A DNA stretch of 64,000 nt from an uncultured Clostridia bacterium (GTDB lineage Bacteria; Bacillota; Clostridia; Christensenellales; Borkfalkiaceae), in the NCBI GenBank assembly GCA_944358655.1, contig CALVRO010000007.1, positions 1 to 64,000 on the forward strand, read 5' to 3'. Both the position numbers and the translations under genes were made by a program. The notes beneath the pieces were generated by a model. The model saw nothing but the letters and a program-made list of their open reading frames with translations, was not told where the DNA came from and made no database searches. This document shows positions 16,601 through 25,420 of the stretch, one piece after another. Each line of letters opens with the position of its first letter. Within the stretch, counting starts at the first letter, position 1.

Positions 16601-16635
16601 AAAAAAAGACTTAAAGCTTTATCGCTAAAAGTCTT
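16601..16635 (-). terminator. Terminator of the riboswitch expression platform
   Basis: On the minus strand, AAGACTT pairs with AAGTCTT and is followed by seven T (16607-16601). Its 5' strand overlaps the 3' strand of the aptamer P1 helix, so ligand binding to the aptamer and terminator formation are mutually exclusive. Confidence 0.8.
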
Positions 16636-16714
16636 GTTCCCGTCGAAGTCGGGGGCGCATCCGGACAAATAAAGTCGTGCTGACGAATGCGCTCTTGCAA
16701 CTACTCCCTTTTAT
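16627..16714 (-). promoter_or_regulatory. yybP-ykoY (manganese) riboswitch aptamer
   Basis: Read on the minus strand: the conserved AAAAGGGAGTAG, a GCGCAT/ATGCGC helix, GTCAGCACGA (family pattern GUCAACAUAC), a CCCG/CGGG hairpin, and the closing CAAGACTTTT, with AAAAG/CTTTT as P1. This layout matches the yybP-ykoY class, which senses Mn2+ and often precedes P-type ATPases. Binding would favour P1 and let transcription reach the ATPase gene. Confidence 0.82.
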
Positions 16715-16746
16715 GCGGCAGACCGCCTGTGAAATTTTACGCAACT

Positions 16747-16775
16747 ATATTACCATACAAAAGTTTTTCTGTCAA
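16747..16775 (-). promoter_or_regulatory. Promoter of the riboswitch-ATPase transcript
   Basis: On the minus strand: TTGACA (16775-16770), a 17-bp spacer, and TAATAT (16752-16747) with TG upstream (extended -10). The start would be near 16740, about 25 nt before the aptamer. Confidence 0.8.
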
Positions 16776-16868
16776 CGATTTTGGGCACATTGCTCCCCGC
16801 CGTCCGGGCGGCCGCCGCGCTCCCCCCTTAAATATCCGAAAAATATATAAATATATCCGTTTTATATA

Positions 16869-16897
16869 TTTACACGGCGGCAATTATTATATATAAT
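16869..16897 (+). promoter_or_regulatory. Promoter of the eda-kdgK operon
   Basis: TTTACA (16869-16874), a 17-bp spacer, and TATAAT (16892-16897). The expected start near 16904 places the palindrome at 16917-16939 just downstream, as for a repressor roadblock. Confidence 0.75.
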
Positions 16898-16916
16898 AAT
16901 TACGGTCGGAATGAGG

Positions 16917-16939
16917 TTTCATTTTATGATAAAATCAAA
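16917..16939. promoter_or_regulatory. 23-bp palindromic operator in the eda leader
   Basis: ATTTTAT-G-ATAAAAT (16921-16935) is a perfect 15-bp inverted repeat; after one mismatched pair, TTT and AAA extend it to 23 bp. Its 16-bp part TTTCATTTTATGATAA recurs with 14/16 identity at 30832-30847, upstream of the pectin transporter permeases. The regulator is not in the window. Confidence 0.6.
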
Positions 16940-17015
16940 CACGGATTTCGGCCGTCGTTTTTTACGATATCAAAGGCAATTTTTACAAAACCAAACGCAA
17001 TAAGGGAGGACGCAA

Positions 17016-17999
17016 ATGGATATAAAGACTAAGACCGAACAGGTAGTGGAGCAGTTCTCGCTGGTGGGCGTGGTGCCCGTTGTCAGGCTGGACAAGGTGG
17101 AAAACGCCGAAAAGCTTGCAAAGGCCCTGCGCGACGGCGGAATAAACTGCGCCGAGGTCACCTTCCGCGCCGAGGGCGCCGACGAGGTCATCTCGCGCAT
17201 GGTCAAGGCATATCCCGACATGTTTGTCGGCGCGGGCACCGTGCTCACCTGCGAACAGGCCGACGCGGCCATGGCCGCCGGGGCAAAGTTCTGCGTGGCG
17301 CCCGGGCTCAACCCCGCGGTGGTAAAGCACTGCCTCGAAGCGGGCATGCCCTTCGCGCCCGGCGTATCCTCCGCAAGCGAGATAGAGCAGGCCCTCGGCC
17401 TCGGGCTGGACTTTGTAAAGTTCTTCCCCGCCGAGCAGGCGGGCGGGCTGGCCTATATCAAGTCGGTGTGCGGCCCCTACACCACCATGCGCTTCATGCC
17501 CACGGGCGGGATCACGGCCGACAACCTCAACAGCTACCTCGCCTATGAAAAGATAGTGTGCTGCGGCGGCAGCTGGATAGTTCCCGCCAAACTGCTCGAA
17601 GCCGAGGATTGGGCGGGCATAACGGCGCTCTGCCGTCAGGCCGTCGACAGGATGCTCGGGTTCGAAATGGTGCACGTCGGCGTCAACTGCGCCGATCCCG
17701 CCGAGGCCGAGCGCGTGGCCGACATGTTCGACAACGCCTTCGGCTTTACCAAAAAGGTGGGCAACAGCTCGGTGTTCGCCTCAACCTACGTCGAGTGCAT
17801 GAAGCAGCCCTTCCGCGGCAAAATGGGCCACATAGCCGTGGCCACCAACTCGGTAAAGCGCGCAATGTATCAGCTTGAGATGCGCGGCTACACCGTCGAC
17901 CCTTCGTCGGTCAAGTACGACAAAAAGGGAGTGCCCACCGTCGCCTACCTCAACGAGGACTTCGGCGGCTTCGCCGTCCACCTCGTGCTCAGAAAGTGA
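17016..17999 (+). CDS. eda: KDPG/KHG aldolase fused to a VOC-like domain
   Basis: A 327-residue protein. Residues 1-210 form an Eda-type aldolase: CAEVTFRAE (catalytic Glu47, Arg51), FVGAGTVLT, the Schiff-base lysine in LDFVKFFPAE, and PTGGIT. It splits 2-keto-3-deoxy-6-phosphogluconate to pyruvate and glyceraldehyde-3-phosphate. Residues 217-327 (from MVHVGVNCADPAEAERVADM) read as a VOC/glyoxalase-like module of unknown job, possibly regulatory. The usual GVxTPSE loop is GVSSASE here. The Shine-Dalgarno is GGGAGG. It is first in an operon with kdgK. A single-domain Eda paralogue lies at 58588-59208. Confidence 0.9.
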   Translation: MDIKTKTEQVVEQFSLVGVVPVVRLDKVENAEKLAKALRDGGINCAEVTFRAEGADEVISRMVKAYPDMFVGAGTVLTCEQADAAMAAGAKFCVAPGLNPAVVKHCLEAGMPFAPGVSSASEIEQALGLGLDFVKFFPAEQAGGLAYIKSVCGPYTTMRFMPTGGITADNLNSYLAYEKIVCCGGSWIVPAKLLEAEDWAGITALCRQAVDRMLGFEMVHVGVNCADPAEAERVADMFDNAFGFTKKVGNSSVFASTYVECMKQPFRGKMGHIAVATNSVKRAMYQLEMRGYTVDPSSVKYDKKGVPTVAYLNEDFGGFAVHLVLRK

Positions 18000-18080
18000 G
18001 GGCGCATAATTTTCAAAGATAAAAGACAAGGCTTTTGCCTTTAAATAAAAAAGTCAATAATAATTTTTGGAGAATTTGTG

Positions 18081-19112
18081 ATGAAAAAAATTGTTACCAT
18101 GGGCGAGATAATGCTCCGCCTTTCCACCCCCAACAACGAAAAGTTCATTCAGGCCGACGAGTTCGACATCAACTACGGCGGCGGCGAGGCCAACGTGGCC
18201 GTGTCGTGCGCCAACTACGGCCATAAGGCGGAATTCGTCACCGCCCTGCCCGAAAACGAGCTCGGCGACTGTGCCATAGCCGCCCTGCGCAAGTACGGCG
18301 TAGAGACCGACCACATCGCCCGCTGCGGCGAAAGGCTGGGCATATACTATCTCGAAACGGGCTCCTCCATGCGCCCCTCCAAGGTAGTCTACGACAGGGC
18401 CCACTCCTCGATAACGACGGCCACGGCCAAAGATTTCGACTTCGACGCCATATTCGAAGGCGCCGATTGGTTCCACTTCACGGGCATCACCCCCGCCGTA
18501 TCGGACAGCGCCGCCGTCCTCACCGAGGAGGCCTTAAAGGCCGCCAAAAAGCACGGCGTCACCGTGTCCGTCGATCTCAACTTCCGTAAAAAGCTGTGGT
18601 CGAGCGAAAAGGCGCAGAAGGTAATGACCAACCTCATGAAGTACGTCGACGTGTGCATAGGCAACGAAGAGGACGCCGAACTCGTCCTCGGCTTCAAGCC
18701 CGGCAAGACCGACGTCACCTCGGGCGAACTCGAGCTCGCCGGCTACAAGTCGATATTCGAGCAGATGGTCGCCAAGTTCGGCTTCAAGTATGCCATATCC
18801 TCGCTGCGCGTATCCCACTCGGCGTCGGACAACGGCTGGTCGGCCTGCATCTACAGCGCCGCCACCAAGGAGTTCTACCACTCCAAGACCTATTCCATCC
18901 ATCCCATCGTAGACCGCGTCGGCGGCGGCGACTCCTTTGCGGGCGGCGTCATCACCGGCTTCCTCGACGGCAAGGACTTCAAGGCCGCGCTTGAATTCGG
19001 CGTTGCCGCGTCGGCGCTCAAGCACACCATCCCCGGCGACTTCAACCTCGTCTCTCGCAAGGAAGTCGAAGCTCTCGCCGGCGGCGACGGTTCGGGCCGC
19101 GTTCAGAGATAA
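18081..19112 (+). CDS. kdgK: 2-keto-3-deoxygluconate kinase
   Basis: A 343-residue PfkB-family sugar kinase. It has the N-terminal NYGGGEANVAVSCANYG substrate/dimer region and the catalytic signature DRVGGGDSFAGGVITGF near residue 295, with its catalytic Asp. It phosphorylates KDG to KDPG, the substrate of the aldolase encoded 81 nt upstream. The ATG at 18081 follows GGAG; a GTG three bases earlier is less likely. The stop overlaps the next start (TAATG). Confidence 0.92.
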   Translation: MKKIVTMGEIMLRLSTPNNEKFIQADEFDINYGGGEANVAVSCANYGHKAEFVTALPENELGDCAIAALRKYGVETDHIARCGERLGIYYLETGSSMRPSKVVYDRAHSSITTATAKDFDFDAIFEGADWFHFTGITPAVSDSAAVLTEEALKAAKKHGVTVSVDLNFRKKLWSSEKAQKVMTNLMKYVDVCIGNEEDAELVLGFKPGKTDVTSGELELAGYKSIFEQMVAKFGFKYAISSLRVSHSASDNGWSACIYSAATKEFYHSKTYSIHPIVDRVGGGDSFAGGVITGFLDGKDFKAALEFGVAASALKHTIPGDFNLVSRKEVEALAGGDGSGRVQR

Positions 19113-19954
19113 TGAAGATAGCCTTCCGCACGCACGACCTCGGCGCAAAGGGGCTCGAGGGCGTAATCTCCGCCCTCAAAAGCCACTCCATATCCGCCGT
19201 GCAGCTCGTCGTGTACAAGTTCATGGAGGGGGTAAAGCAGCTCCCCGGTTCGCTCACGCCCGAGCTTGCCGAAGAGATAGGCTCCGCCTTGAGGGAGGCG
19301 GGCGTGTCCGTGCCGCTGGTGGGCGCATACTTCAACCCCGTCCATTCAAACAAACAAAAGGTGGCCGACTGCACGGCCGCGTTCAAGGACTATATAAGGC
19401 TGGCAAAGGTGCTCGGCGCCGACATAGTCGGCAGCGAAACGGGGTCGTTCAACGACGACAAGTGGACTTACAACCCCCTCAACCGCACCGACGACGCCCT
19501 TAAAACGGTGGTGGAGACCTTCGGCGGACTCGCCGATTACGCCGCTCGGTATGGCGTAAATATCGGCATGGAGGGCGCCGCGGGGCACTGCTGCTGGTGC
19601 GTAAAGCAGCTCAAGCGCGCAACAGACGCCATAGCTCGCCCCAACGTAAAGGTGATATTCGACCTGTACAACTACCTCGACATGTCCAATTACGGCAGTT
19701 ATATGGACATTTTAGAGGAGGGTCTCGCCACTTTTGCGGGCAATATAGCCGTTTTCCATATGAAGGACTTCGTAGTCGAGGGCGAAAAGCTCCGCCAGGT
19801 CCCGCCCGGGCAGGGAATGTTCGATTATAAGGGCATACTCTCGCGCATAAAGGCGTACGACCCCGAAGCCGTCCTCGTGCTCGAGGGCACCACGGGCGAG
19901 GCAATCGATCCCGCCGTCGCCTTCATAAATTCCACGTGGAACAATATCCGATAG
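19112..19954 (+). CDS. Sugar-phosphate isomerase/epimerase, TIM-barrel (AP-endonuclease 2 family)
   Basis: A 280-residue xylose-isomerase-like TIM-barrel protein. Metal-binding type residues appear in ADIVGSETGSF (Glu), IGMEGAAGHCC (Glu), VIFDLYNYLD (Asp), and VFHMKDFVV (His and Asp), the usual pattern of this superfamily. Its start overlaps the kdgK stop by one base, so it is translationally coupled to kdgK and probably handles a hexuronate or keto-sugar intermediate (inference). The exact substrate cannot be read from sequence. It is the last gene of the eda-kdgK operon before a 1.15 kb repeat-filled gap. Confidence 0.8.
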   Translation: MKIAFRTHDLGAKGLEGVISALKSHSISAVQLVVYKFMEGVKQLPGSLTPELAEEIGSALREAGVSVPLVGAYFNPVHSNKQKVADCTAAFKDYIRLAKVLGADIVGSETGSFNDDKWTYNPLNRTDDALKTVVETFGGLADYAARYGVNIGMEGAAGHCCWCVKQLKRATDAIARPNVKVIFDLYNYLDMSNYGSYMDILEEGLATFAGNIAVFHMKDFVVEGEKLRQVPPGQGMFDYKGILSRIKAYDPEAVLVLEGTTGEAIDPAVAFINSTWNNIR

Positions 19955-20880
19955 TCGGCACATATCACCCGTTCAATGGCAATATAGCCTCCCCGTTACA
20001 TGGGGAGTGAACGCGCGGTGAACGCGCTGGCGGAGAGAGCGAAAAAAGTCGATATGCTGCCTTGCGGCAGCTCGATAAGCCCCGAACGGGGCTCGATATG
20101 GCCGCGCGATACGCGGCCCCGATATGCGGCGATAAAATCGCCGCGTTGAGGTGAAATTAAGAGAACGCCCCCTCAGTCGGCAACAAGTTGCCGACAGCTC
20201 CCCATATCGACGGGGAGCCAAAATGCGGAAATATCGTATCTGAAAAGGCGCACGGGAGATTTCTCCGCTACGTTCGTCGGGCAGAAGGCCCTCCTCTCTT
20301 CGGTCGAAATGACATATTGTATATTTTTACGGCATTTTGGGACACGCTTCCCTCGGGTAGAGCCTGTCATTTCGAGCGTAGCCGAGAAATCTCCTCCTAA
20401 AAAAGAGATGTCATTTCGGGCAAGCGTAGCGCCGCTTTCGCTATGAACGCAAGCATTTCTAATGTGCGCGAACAAGATGCGAAACCGAAGTACACGAAGC
20501 GTTCGAAGCGGAGAAATCTCCCCGGTTACGCTTTCAAATCCACTCACTACCTTAGCTTCGCGCAAAACTGTAGTATTTGCGCGAAAGAGGAGCCGCAGGC
20601 GTAAAAGGCGGAGGAGCCGAGTTTACTCGGCTTGCTGCAAAACGCGCCTTGCGGCGACGAGGGGAGGTGCCCGAACAAAGTGAGGGCGGAGAGGGCGATA
20701 ATTCATATATATATTCCCCATTGTCATCCTGAGCGACAGCGAAGGATCTCCTTTGTCCGACGGCATCAAGGCACAGGCAGAGATGCCTCGGCTCGTCGGG
20801 ATAAACCTCGCTTAAAGCAAGTCGAATAAATTCAACTTGCAACATTGCTCGGTTATCCCTCCTCTATCGCGCAAATACTA
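19955..20880. repeat. Large repeat mosaic (R5, R4, R1 x3, R6, R2)
   Basis: No gene seen. Order: an R5 element (about 19987-20046); an R4 four-hairpin array (20048-20145), with stems CTGCC/GGCAG, AGCCCC/GGGGCT, GGCCGCG/CGCGGCC and GCGGCGAT/ATCGCCGC separated by CGATA-type spacers; a GTCGGCAA/TTGCCGAC hairpin near 20177; R1 copies at 20235-20314 (reverse), 20365-20398 and 20409-20544 (enlarged by an internal insertion); R6 (about 20552-20645); an R5 fragment; and a decayed R2 element from 20721. Confidence 0.75.
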
Positions 20881-20917
20881 AGCTAAAGCGCGAGGCTAAG
20901 GTGGAAATAATTTACGT

Positions 20918-21091
20918 TTTCACCCGAAACCGCGCTTTCGGGTGAAAGGCCACAATTTGTTGCGTGAGCAACCTCAGCGGTGTGAATTGCCGCGATTTAT
21001 ATAAATCGAGGGCTAAAACATATCGCGGCAAGAGAGGCAGAGCCTCTCAAATAACGGAAAGTTGCAGGCGTCGCCAGCCAAAACTTTCGTT
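20918..21091 (+). other. Five-hairpin leader directly upstream of kduI
   Basis: Five consecutive stems within 175 nt: TTTCACCCGAAA/TTTCGGGTGAAA (20918-20947, 12 bp, 6-nt loop); GTTGC/GCAAC (20959-20972); TGCCGCGAT/ATCGCGGCA (20988-21030), which competes with the perfect palindrome CGATTTATATAAATCG (20993-21008); GAGAGGC/GCCTCTC (21032-21048); and AACGGAAAGTT/AACTTTCGTT (21053-21091, one bulge). The last ends next to the kduI Shine-Dalgarno AAAGGAG. This looks like a structured mRNA leader, but it matches no class I know. Confidence 0.5.
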
Positions 21092-21107
21092 AAAGGAGTA
21101 GTTTTTT

Positions 21108-21977
21108 ATGAAATTCGATGTAAGATATGCAAACCATCCCGACGACTCAAAGAGCTACGATACCGCCGAACTCAGGCGTAAGTATCTCATTGAAAAGCTT
21201 TTCGAGCCCGACGACATTTTACTCACCTATTCCCATCAGGACAGAATAATCGCCGGCGGCGCAATGCCCGTCAAGGGCAGTCTGTCGCTCGGTACCTTCA
21301 AGGAGCTGGCCACGGCCTACTTTTTGGAGAGGCGCGAGATGGGCGTCATCAATATCGGCGGCGCGGGCATAATAGAGCTCGACGGCAAAAAGTACGAAAT
21401 AGGCCACAAGGAGGGCATATATATCGGCTTGGGCACCAAGGAGGTCGTGTTTAAATCGGCAGACCCCGCCGAGCCCGCCAAATTCTATATAAATTCCTCT
21501 CCCGCGCACAAGGCCTATCCCACCGTCAAGATAACCAAGCCCGTCGAGGGAGTAGAGCCCCCCGAAGGCACGCGCTACTGTGTTCAGCGCCACCTCGGCA
21601 CCGTTGAGGGCATGAACAAGCGCACCATCAACCAGTTCATAATCGGCGACGTCTGCCGGAGCTGTCAGCTCTCCATGGGCATGACCGAGCTCGAGGTCGG
21701 GTCGTCGTGGAACACCCTTCCCTCGCACACGCACGAGAGGCGCATGGAAGTTTACATGTACTTCGAGCTTCCTCCCACCGAGGCCGTGTTCCACCTCATG
21801 GGCACCCCTCAGGAGACGCGCCACATAGTAATGCACAACGAACAGGCCGTCATCTCTCCCTCGTGGTCTATCCATACGGGCGTCGGAACGCACAACTACA
21901 CCTTCATCTGGGGCATGTGCGGCGAGAATCAGACGTATGATGATATGGATAATATCGCCACGCAGGATCTTCGCTAA
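21108..21977 (+). CDS. kduI: 5-keto-4-deoxyuronate isomerase
   Basis: A 289-residue cupin enzyme. It isomerises 4-deoxy-L-threo-5-hexosulose uronate, formed from unsaturated pectin ends, to 3-deoxy-D-glycero-2,5-hexodiulosonate. The metal-binding residues are His207 and His209 in [10 protein letters not shown], Glu214, and His256 in SWSIHTGVG, in the spacing known for E. coli KduI. It has a strong AAAGGAG Shine-Dalgarno behind a multi-hairpin leader. The next pathway enzyme, KduD, is not in the window. An R3 repeat begins just after its stop codon. Confidence 0.95.
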   Translation: MKFDVRYANHPDDSKSYDTAELRRKYLIEKLFEPDDILLTYSHQDRIIAGGAMPVKGSLSLGTFKELATAYFLERREMGVINIGGAGIIELDGKKYEIGHKEGIYIGLGTKEVVFKSADPAEPAKFYINSSPAHKAYPTVKITKPVEGVEPPEGTRYCVQRHLGTVEGMNKRTINQFIIGDVCRSCQLSMGMTELEVGSSWNTLPSHTHERRMEVYMYFELPPTEAVFHLMGTPQETRHIVMHNEQAVISPSWSIHTGVGTHNYTFIWGMCGENQTYDDMDNIATQDLR

Positions 21978-22786
21978 TTTTACACAATATCTGCTTCGCA
22001 ATACTTTGTCGCGTTTGCGGGTGTGTTCAGTCACATACGTTTAAGTATGCTCCTTCACACCTTCCGCACGCTCCTTGTCTTGCTCGCATCTATTGCGTAA
22101 AATTTCACTCTGGACTACTTGATATTAGCCGAGCATAGGCTTCGCATCTCATTGTCGCGCTGCGGCAACCTTCGGTCATGTACGTCTGTGTACACTCCCT
22201 CAGGTTTTCCTCGCGCTCCTCGACCTGCTCGCCTCTAATCCCAAATTTTCTCCCTGCACGGCTGTGTTTAAGCCGAGCAAAAGAGTAGTCGGGTTTGTGT
22301 TCGCTCTCCCGCTCGGGGGTAGATGTCATTTCGACCGGAGAACGCCGCAGGCGTTCGCAGCGGAGAAATCTCCCGGGCTACGTTTCAGATACACTCAATA
22401 CCGCTCCGCGAAGCGTGCGCAGCCCCGCGAGCACCCTCCGAAAAGCAAGTAGCAAATCGCTAAAGCGCCGCACCCGCGAAGAGGGGGCGGGCAAGGGCGA
22501 ATTTGCGTTTCGCGCGGAGCGCACAAATCAATTCCGCAATCTCGCGCAAAACTGTAGTATTTGCGCGAAGGAGGAGCCGCAGGCTATAGAGCAAACAAGC
22601 AAAGTTTACTTGGCTTGTTGCGAAGTTGGCCTTGCGGCGACGAGGAGAAATCTCCCGGGCTACGCTTCAGATACACTCAATACCGCTACGCGAAGGGTAT
22701 GCAGCACTGCGAGCACCCTCCGAATAACATTATTAAAAACAAAACTAATTGATGCCCGAAAACAAAGGGCTGTAAGGGGAATAAAA
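21978..22786. repeat. Repeat-packed gap (R3 x2, R1, R6)
   Basis: No gene seen. An R3 copy of the lysS type lies just after kduI (about 21983-22096; GGTGTG 22020-22025/CACACC 22056-22061). A second R3 copy of the other sequence type follows (about 22151-22235; AACCT 22167-22171/AGGTT 22202-22206, TGTAC 22179-22183/GTACA 22190-22194). Then come an R1 copy (22324-22394), an R6 element (about 22400-22640) and a partial R1 (22643-22678). I could not find a convincing promoter before the ABC ATPase gene. Confidence 0.75.
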
Positions 22787-23896
22787 ATGGCACAACTCAA
22801 ATTTGTAAACGTAAACAAGGTGTATCCCAACGGATACCACGCCGTGCACGATTTCAACATGGAGATCAAGGACGGCGAGTTCATCTGCCTCGTCGGCGAT
22901 TCGGGCTGCGGCAAGTCTACCACGCTGCGCATGATAGCCGGCCTCGAGGACATCACCTCGGGCGAGTTCTATATCGACGGCAAGCTGGCCAACCAGATGT
23001 CGTCGAGGGAGAGGGGAATAGCCATGGTATTCCAGTCCTATGCGCTCTATCCCCACCTCACCGTCGCCGAAAACTTAGGCTTCGGCCTCACGCTCGAAGG
23101 CATCGACATGGACGTCATCGATAAAAAGGTGGCTGCCACGGCCGAGATACTCGGCCTTACGCCCTATCTCGACAGGTTCCCCCGCAATCTTTCGGGCGGT
23201 CAGTGTCAGCGTGTAGCCGTCGGCCGCGCGCTCATCAGAAAGGTGTCCATATTCCTTATGGACGAGCCCCTGTCCAACCTCGACGCCAAGCAGCGCGTCA
23301 CCATGCGTTCGGAGATAAAGCAGATCCACCGCACGGTAGGCGCCACCACCATTTACGTCACCCACGACCAGACCGAGGCCATGACCATGTCCGACAGGAT
23401 AGTCGTTATGAAGTCGGGCGGCTACGTTCAGCAGATAGGCACGCCCTTCGAGCTGTACTTCAACCCCAAGAACCTCTTTGTTGCGGGCTTCATAGGCGAG
23501 CCTCCCATGAACTTCCTGCGCGGCAGAGTGGAGGGAGGGCACTTTATAAACGACGACGTCGACTTCGACATAACCCCCATAGTCGACGACGCCTCGGCCA
23601 TGGAGGGCAGGAACGCCGTGTTCGCGTTCCGTCCCGAGGCCATCCGCCTGCCCGAAAAGGGCGTCGCCGCCGCCGACGAATACCTCGTCAACTCGGGCGT
23701 CGACCTCACCGAGCTGCTGGGCGACACCACCAACGTCTACGCAAACGTAGGCTCCACCAACGTCATACTCAAGGTCAACCCTCACCACGCGCCCGCGATA
23801 GGCGATAACTTCGCCTTCGTGGTGCCCCATAAGGCCGCGTACCTCTTCGACGCGGAGACCGAGCAGGCCGTTCCCTCGTCCATAGCGAGAAACTGA
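22787..23896 (+). CDS. Sugar ABC transporter ATPase (MsmK/UgpC type)
   Basis: A 369-residue ATPase of carbohydrate importers. It has Walker A GDSGCGKST (37-45), Walker B with IFLMDEPLSNLDAK, the H-loop in YVTHDQTEAM, and a C-terminal TOBE/MalK-like regulatory domain (about 235-369). The signature reads LSGGQCQR instead of the usual LSGGQRQR. No permease is adjacent, so it may serve several importers, as MsmK does, or the permeases at 30.9-32.9 kb alongside the second ATPase (inference). The ATG at 22787 has AAGGGGA upstream; a longer in-frame reading covers only repeats. The uronate genes uxaB-uxaA-uxaC follow. Confidence 0.9.
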   Translation: MAQLKFVNVNKVYPNGYHAVHDFNMEIKDGEFICLVGDSGCGKSTTLRMIAGLEDITSGEFYIDGKLANQMSSRERGIAMVFQSYALYPHLTVAENLGFGLTLEGIDMDVIDKKVAATAEILGLTPYLDRFPRNLSGGQCQRVAVGRALIRKVSIFLMDEPLSNLDAKQRVTMRSEIKQIHRTVGATTIYVTHDQTEAMTMSDRIVVMKSGGYVQQIGTPFELYFNPKNLFVAGFIGEPPMNFLRGRVEGGHFINDDVDFDITPIVDDASAMEGRNAVFAFRPEAIRLPEKGVAAADEYLVNSGVDLTELLGDTTNVYANVGSTNVILKVNPHHAPAIGDNFAFVVPHKAAYLFDAETEQAVPSSIARN

Positions 23897-23971
23897 AGGG
23901 CGCCAATCGCCCTGTCAAGCGTTGCCCCGCATATATGCCGCGGGTAACGCCCGTTTAAGGAGCAAAAAATT

Positions 23972-25420
23972 ATGGAAACATTGAATTCTAAAATACATTC
24001 CAAGCCCGTCCGCCCCATAAAGATAATGCAGTTTGGCGAGGGCAACTTCCTCCGCGCGTTCGTCGACTGGATAATTCAGGATCTCAACGACAACGGCGCC
24101 ATAAATTCGGACGTGGCCGTCGTTCAGCCCATGCCCATGGGCAGAGTGGCCGAGCTCGCCGCGCAGGACGGCCTGTACACCCTCCGCCTCGAGGGCATAG
24201 ACAAGGGCGAAAAGGTAAAAAAGAGCCAGATAATCGACGTCATAGGCGACTGCATAGATCCCTTCACGCAGTACGAAAAATTCCTCTCGTACGGTGCGAG
24301 CGAAGATCTGCAGATAGTCGTGTCCAACACCACCGAGGCGGGCATCGCCTTCGACGAGACGGACACCGACTTCTCCAAGTGCCCCAAGTCCTTCCCCGGC
24401 AAGCTGCTGGCGCTGTTGAAGCGCAGATATGACGCGTTCAACGGCGATATGACGAAGGGTCTGGCCATAATTCCCTGCGAACTTATCGACAACAACGGCG
24501 ACGAGCTGTACGCCGTGCTCACCAAGCTCGCCGAGCATGTAGGCATGGACAAGGCCTTCATCGAATGGATGCACACCGCCTGCCACTTCACCTCCACGCT
24601 CGTCGACAGAATAGTCCCCGGCTATCCCCGCAACGAGATAGACGCCATCCGCGAGGAGTGCGGATATATCGACAACAACGTTGTAAAGGGCGAGATATTC
24701 CACCTGTGGGTGCTCAAGAAGGAGGAGTATATCCAAAAGATATTCCCCGCCGACTCCACCGGCCTCAACGTCATATTCGCCGACGATATCAAGCCCTACA
24801 AGCAGCGCAAAGTAAAAATATTGAATGGTTCTCACACAGCTATGGTACCCATCGCCTACCTGTGCGGGATCGACACCGTAGGCGAAGCCGTAAACGACCC
24901 CGTCATCGGCAAGTTCGTTCGCGACTTCGTCTTCGGTGAGGTAAATCCCACCATAGATCTGCCCGCAGATCAGATGGACGCCTTTGCCAACTCGGTAATA
25001 GAGAGGTACAAAAACCCATATATCCGCCACGAGCTCATGTCCATCGCGCTCAATTCCACCACAAAGTTCCGCACGCGCCTTCTGCCCACGCTCAAGGACT
25101 ATGTGCGCATAAAGGGCAAGCTGCCCTATCACCTGACCTTCGCCTTTGCCGCCCTGTGCCTCTTCCACAAGGGCATGAGGGGGGATGAGCCCATCGCGCT
25201 CAAGGACGACCCCGAGCTGCTCGCGCATTGGAAGGCCATGTGGGAGGAGTGCGGCGCCGACTATAAAAAGTTCGCCCGCACGGCCTTGAACTGGCCCGAG
25301 GCATGGGAGGAGGACATGAACGCCATCCACCCCGCCCTCGCCGACACGGTGGCGGGATACCTTGCCAAAATGGAGAAGGACGGCATGAGAGCGGCCGTCG
25401 AGGAATTTGTAAATGGCTAA
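23972..25420 (+). CDS. uxaB: Tagaturonate reductase
   Basis: A 482-residue NAD-dependent enzyme of the mannitol dehydrogenase family, almost exactly the length of E. coli UxaB. It has the nucleotide-binding start KIMQFGEGNFLRAFVDW, and the catalytic region KILNGSHTAMVPIAYLCG with the conserved Lys, Asn and His. It reduces D-tagaturonate to D-altronate in galacturonate breakdown. The Shine-Dalgarno is TAAGGAG. Its last 8 nt overlap uxaA, showing translational coupling. It lies in the order ABC ATPase, uxaB, uxaA, uxaC. Confidence 0.93.
   Translation: METLNSKIHSKPVRPIKIMQFGEGNFLRAFVDWIIQDLNDNGAINSDVAVVQPMPMGRVAELAAQDGLYTLRLEGIDKGEKVKKSQIIDVIGDCIDPFTQYEKFLSYGASEDLQIVVSNTTEAGIAFDETDTDFSKCPKSFPGKLLALLKRRYDAFNGDMTKGLAIIPCELIDNNGDELYAVLTKLAEHVGMDKAFIEWMHTACHFTSTLVDRIVPGYPRNEIDAIREECGYIDNNVVKGEIFHLWVLKKEEYIQKIFPADSTGLNVIFADDIKPYKQRKVKILNGSHTAMVPIAYLCGIDTVGEAVNDPVIGKFVRDFVFGEVNPTIDLPADQMDAFANSVIERYKNPYIRHELMSIALNSTTKFRTRLLPTLKDYVRIKGKLPYHLTFAFAALCLFHKGMRGDEPIALKDDPELLAHWKAMWEECGADYKKFARTALNWPEAWEEDMNAIHPALADTVAGYLAKMEKDGMRAAVEEFVNG

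Noticed and set aside
22295..22786. A longer N-terminus for the ABC ATPase, giving 533 residues
   Set aside because: The extra part translates R1 and R6 repeats. The ATG at 22787 has a good Shine-Dalgarno and the family's usual start.
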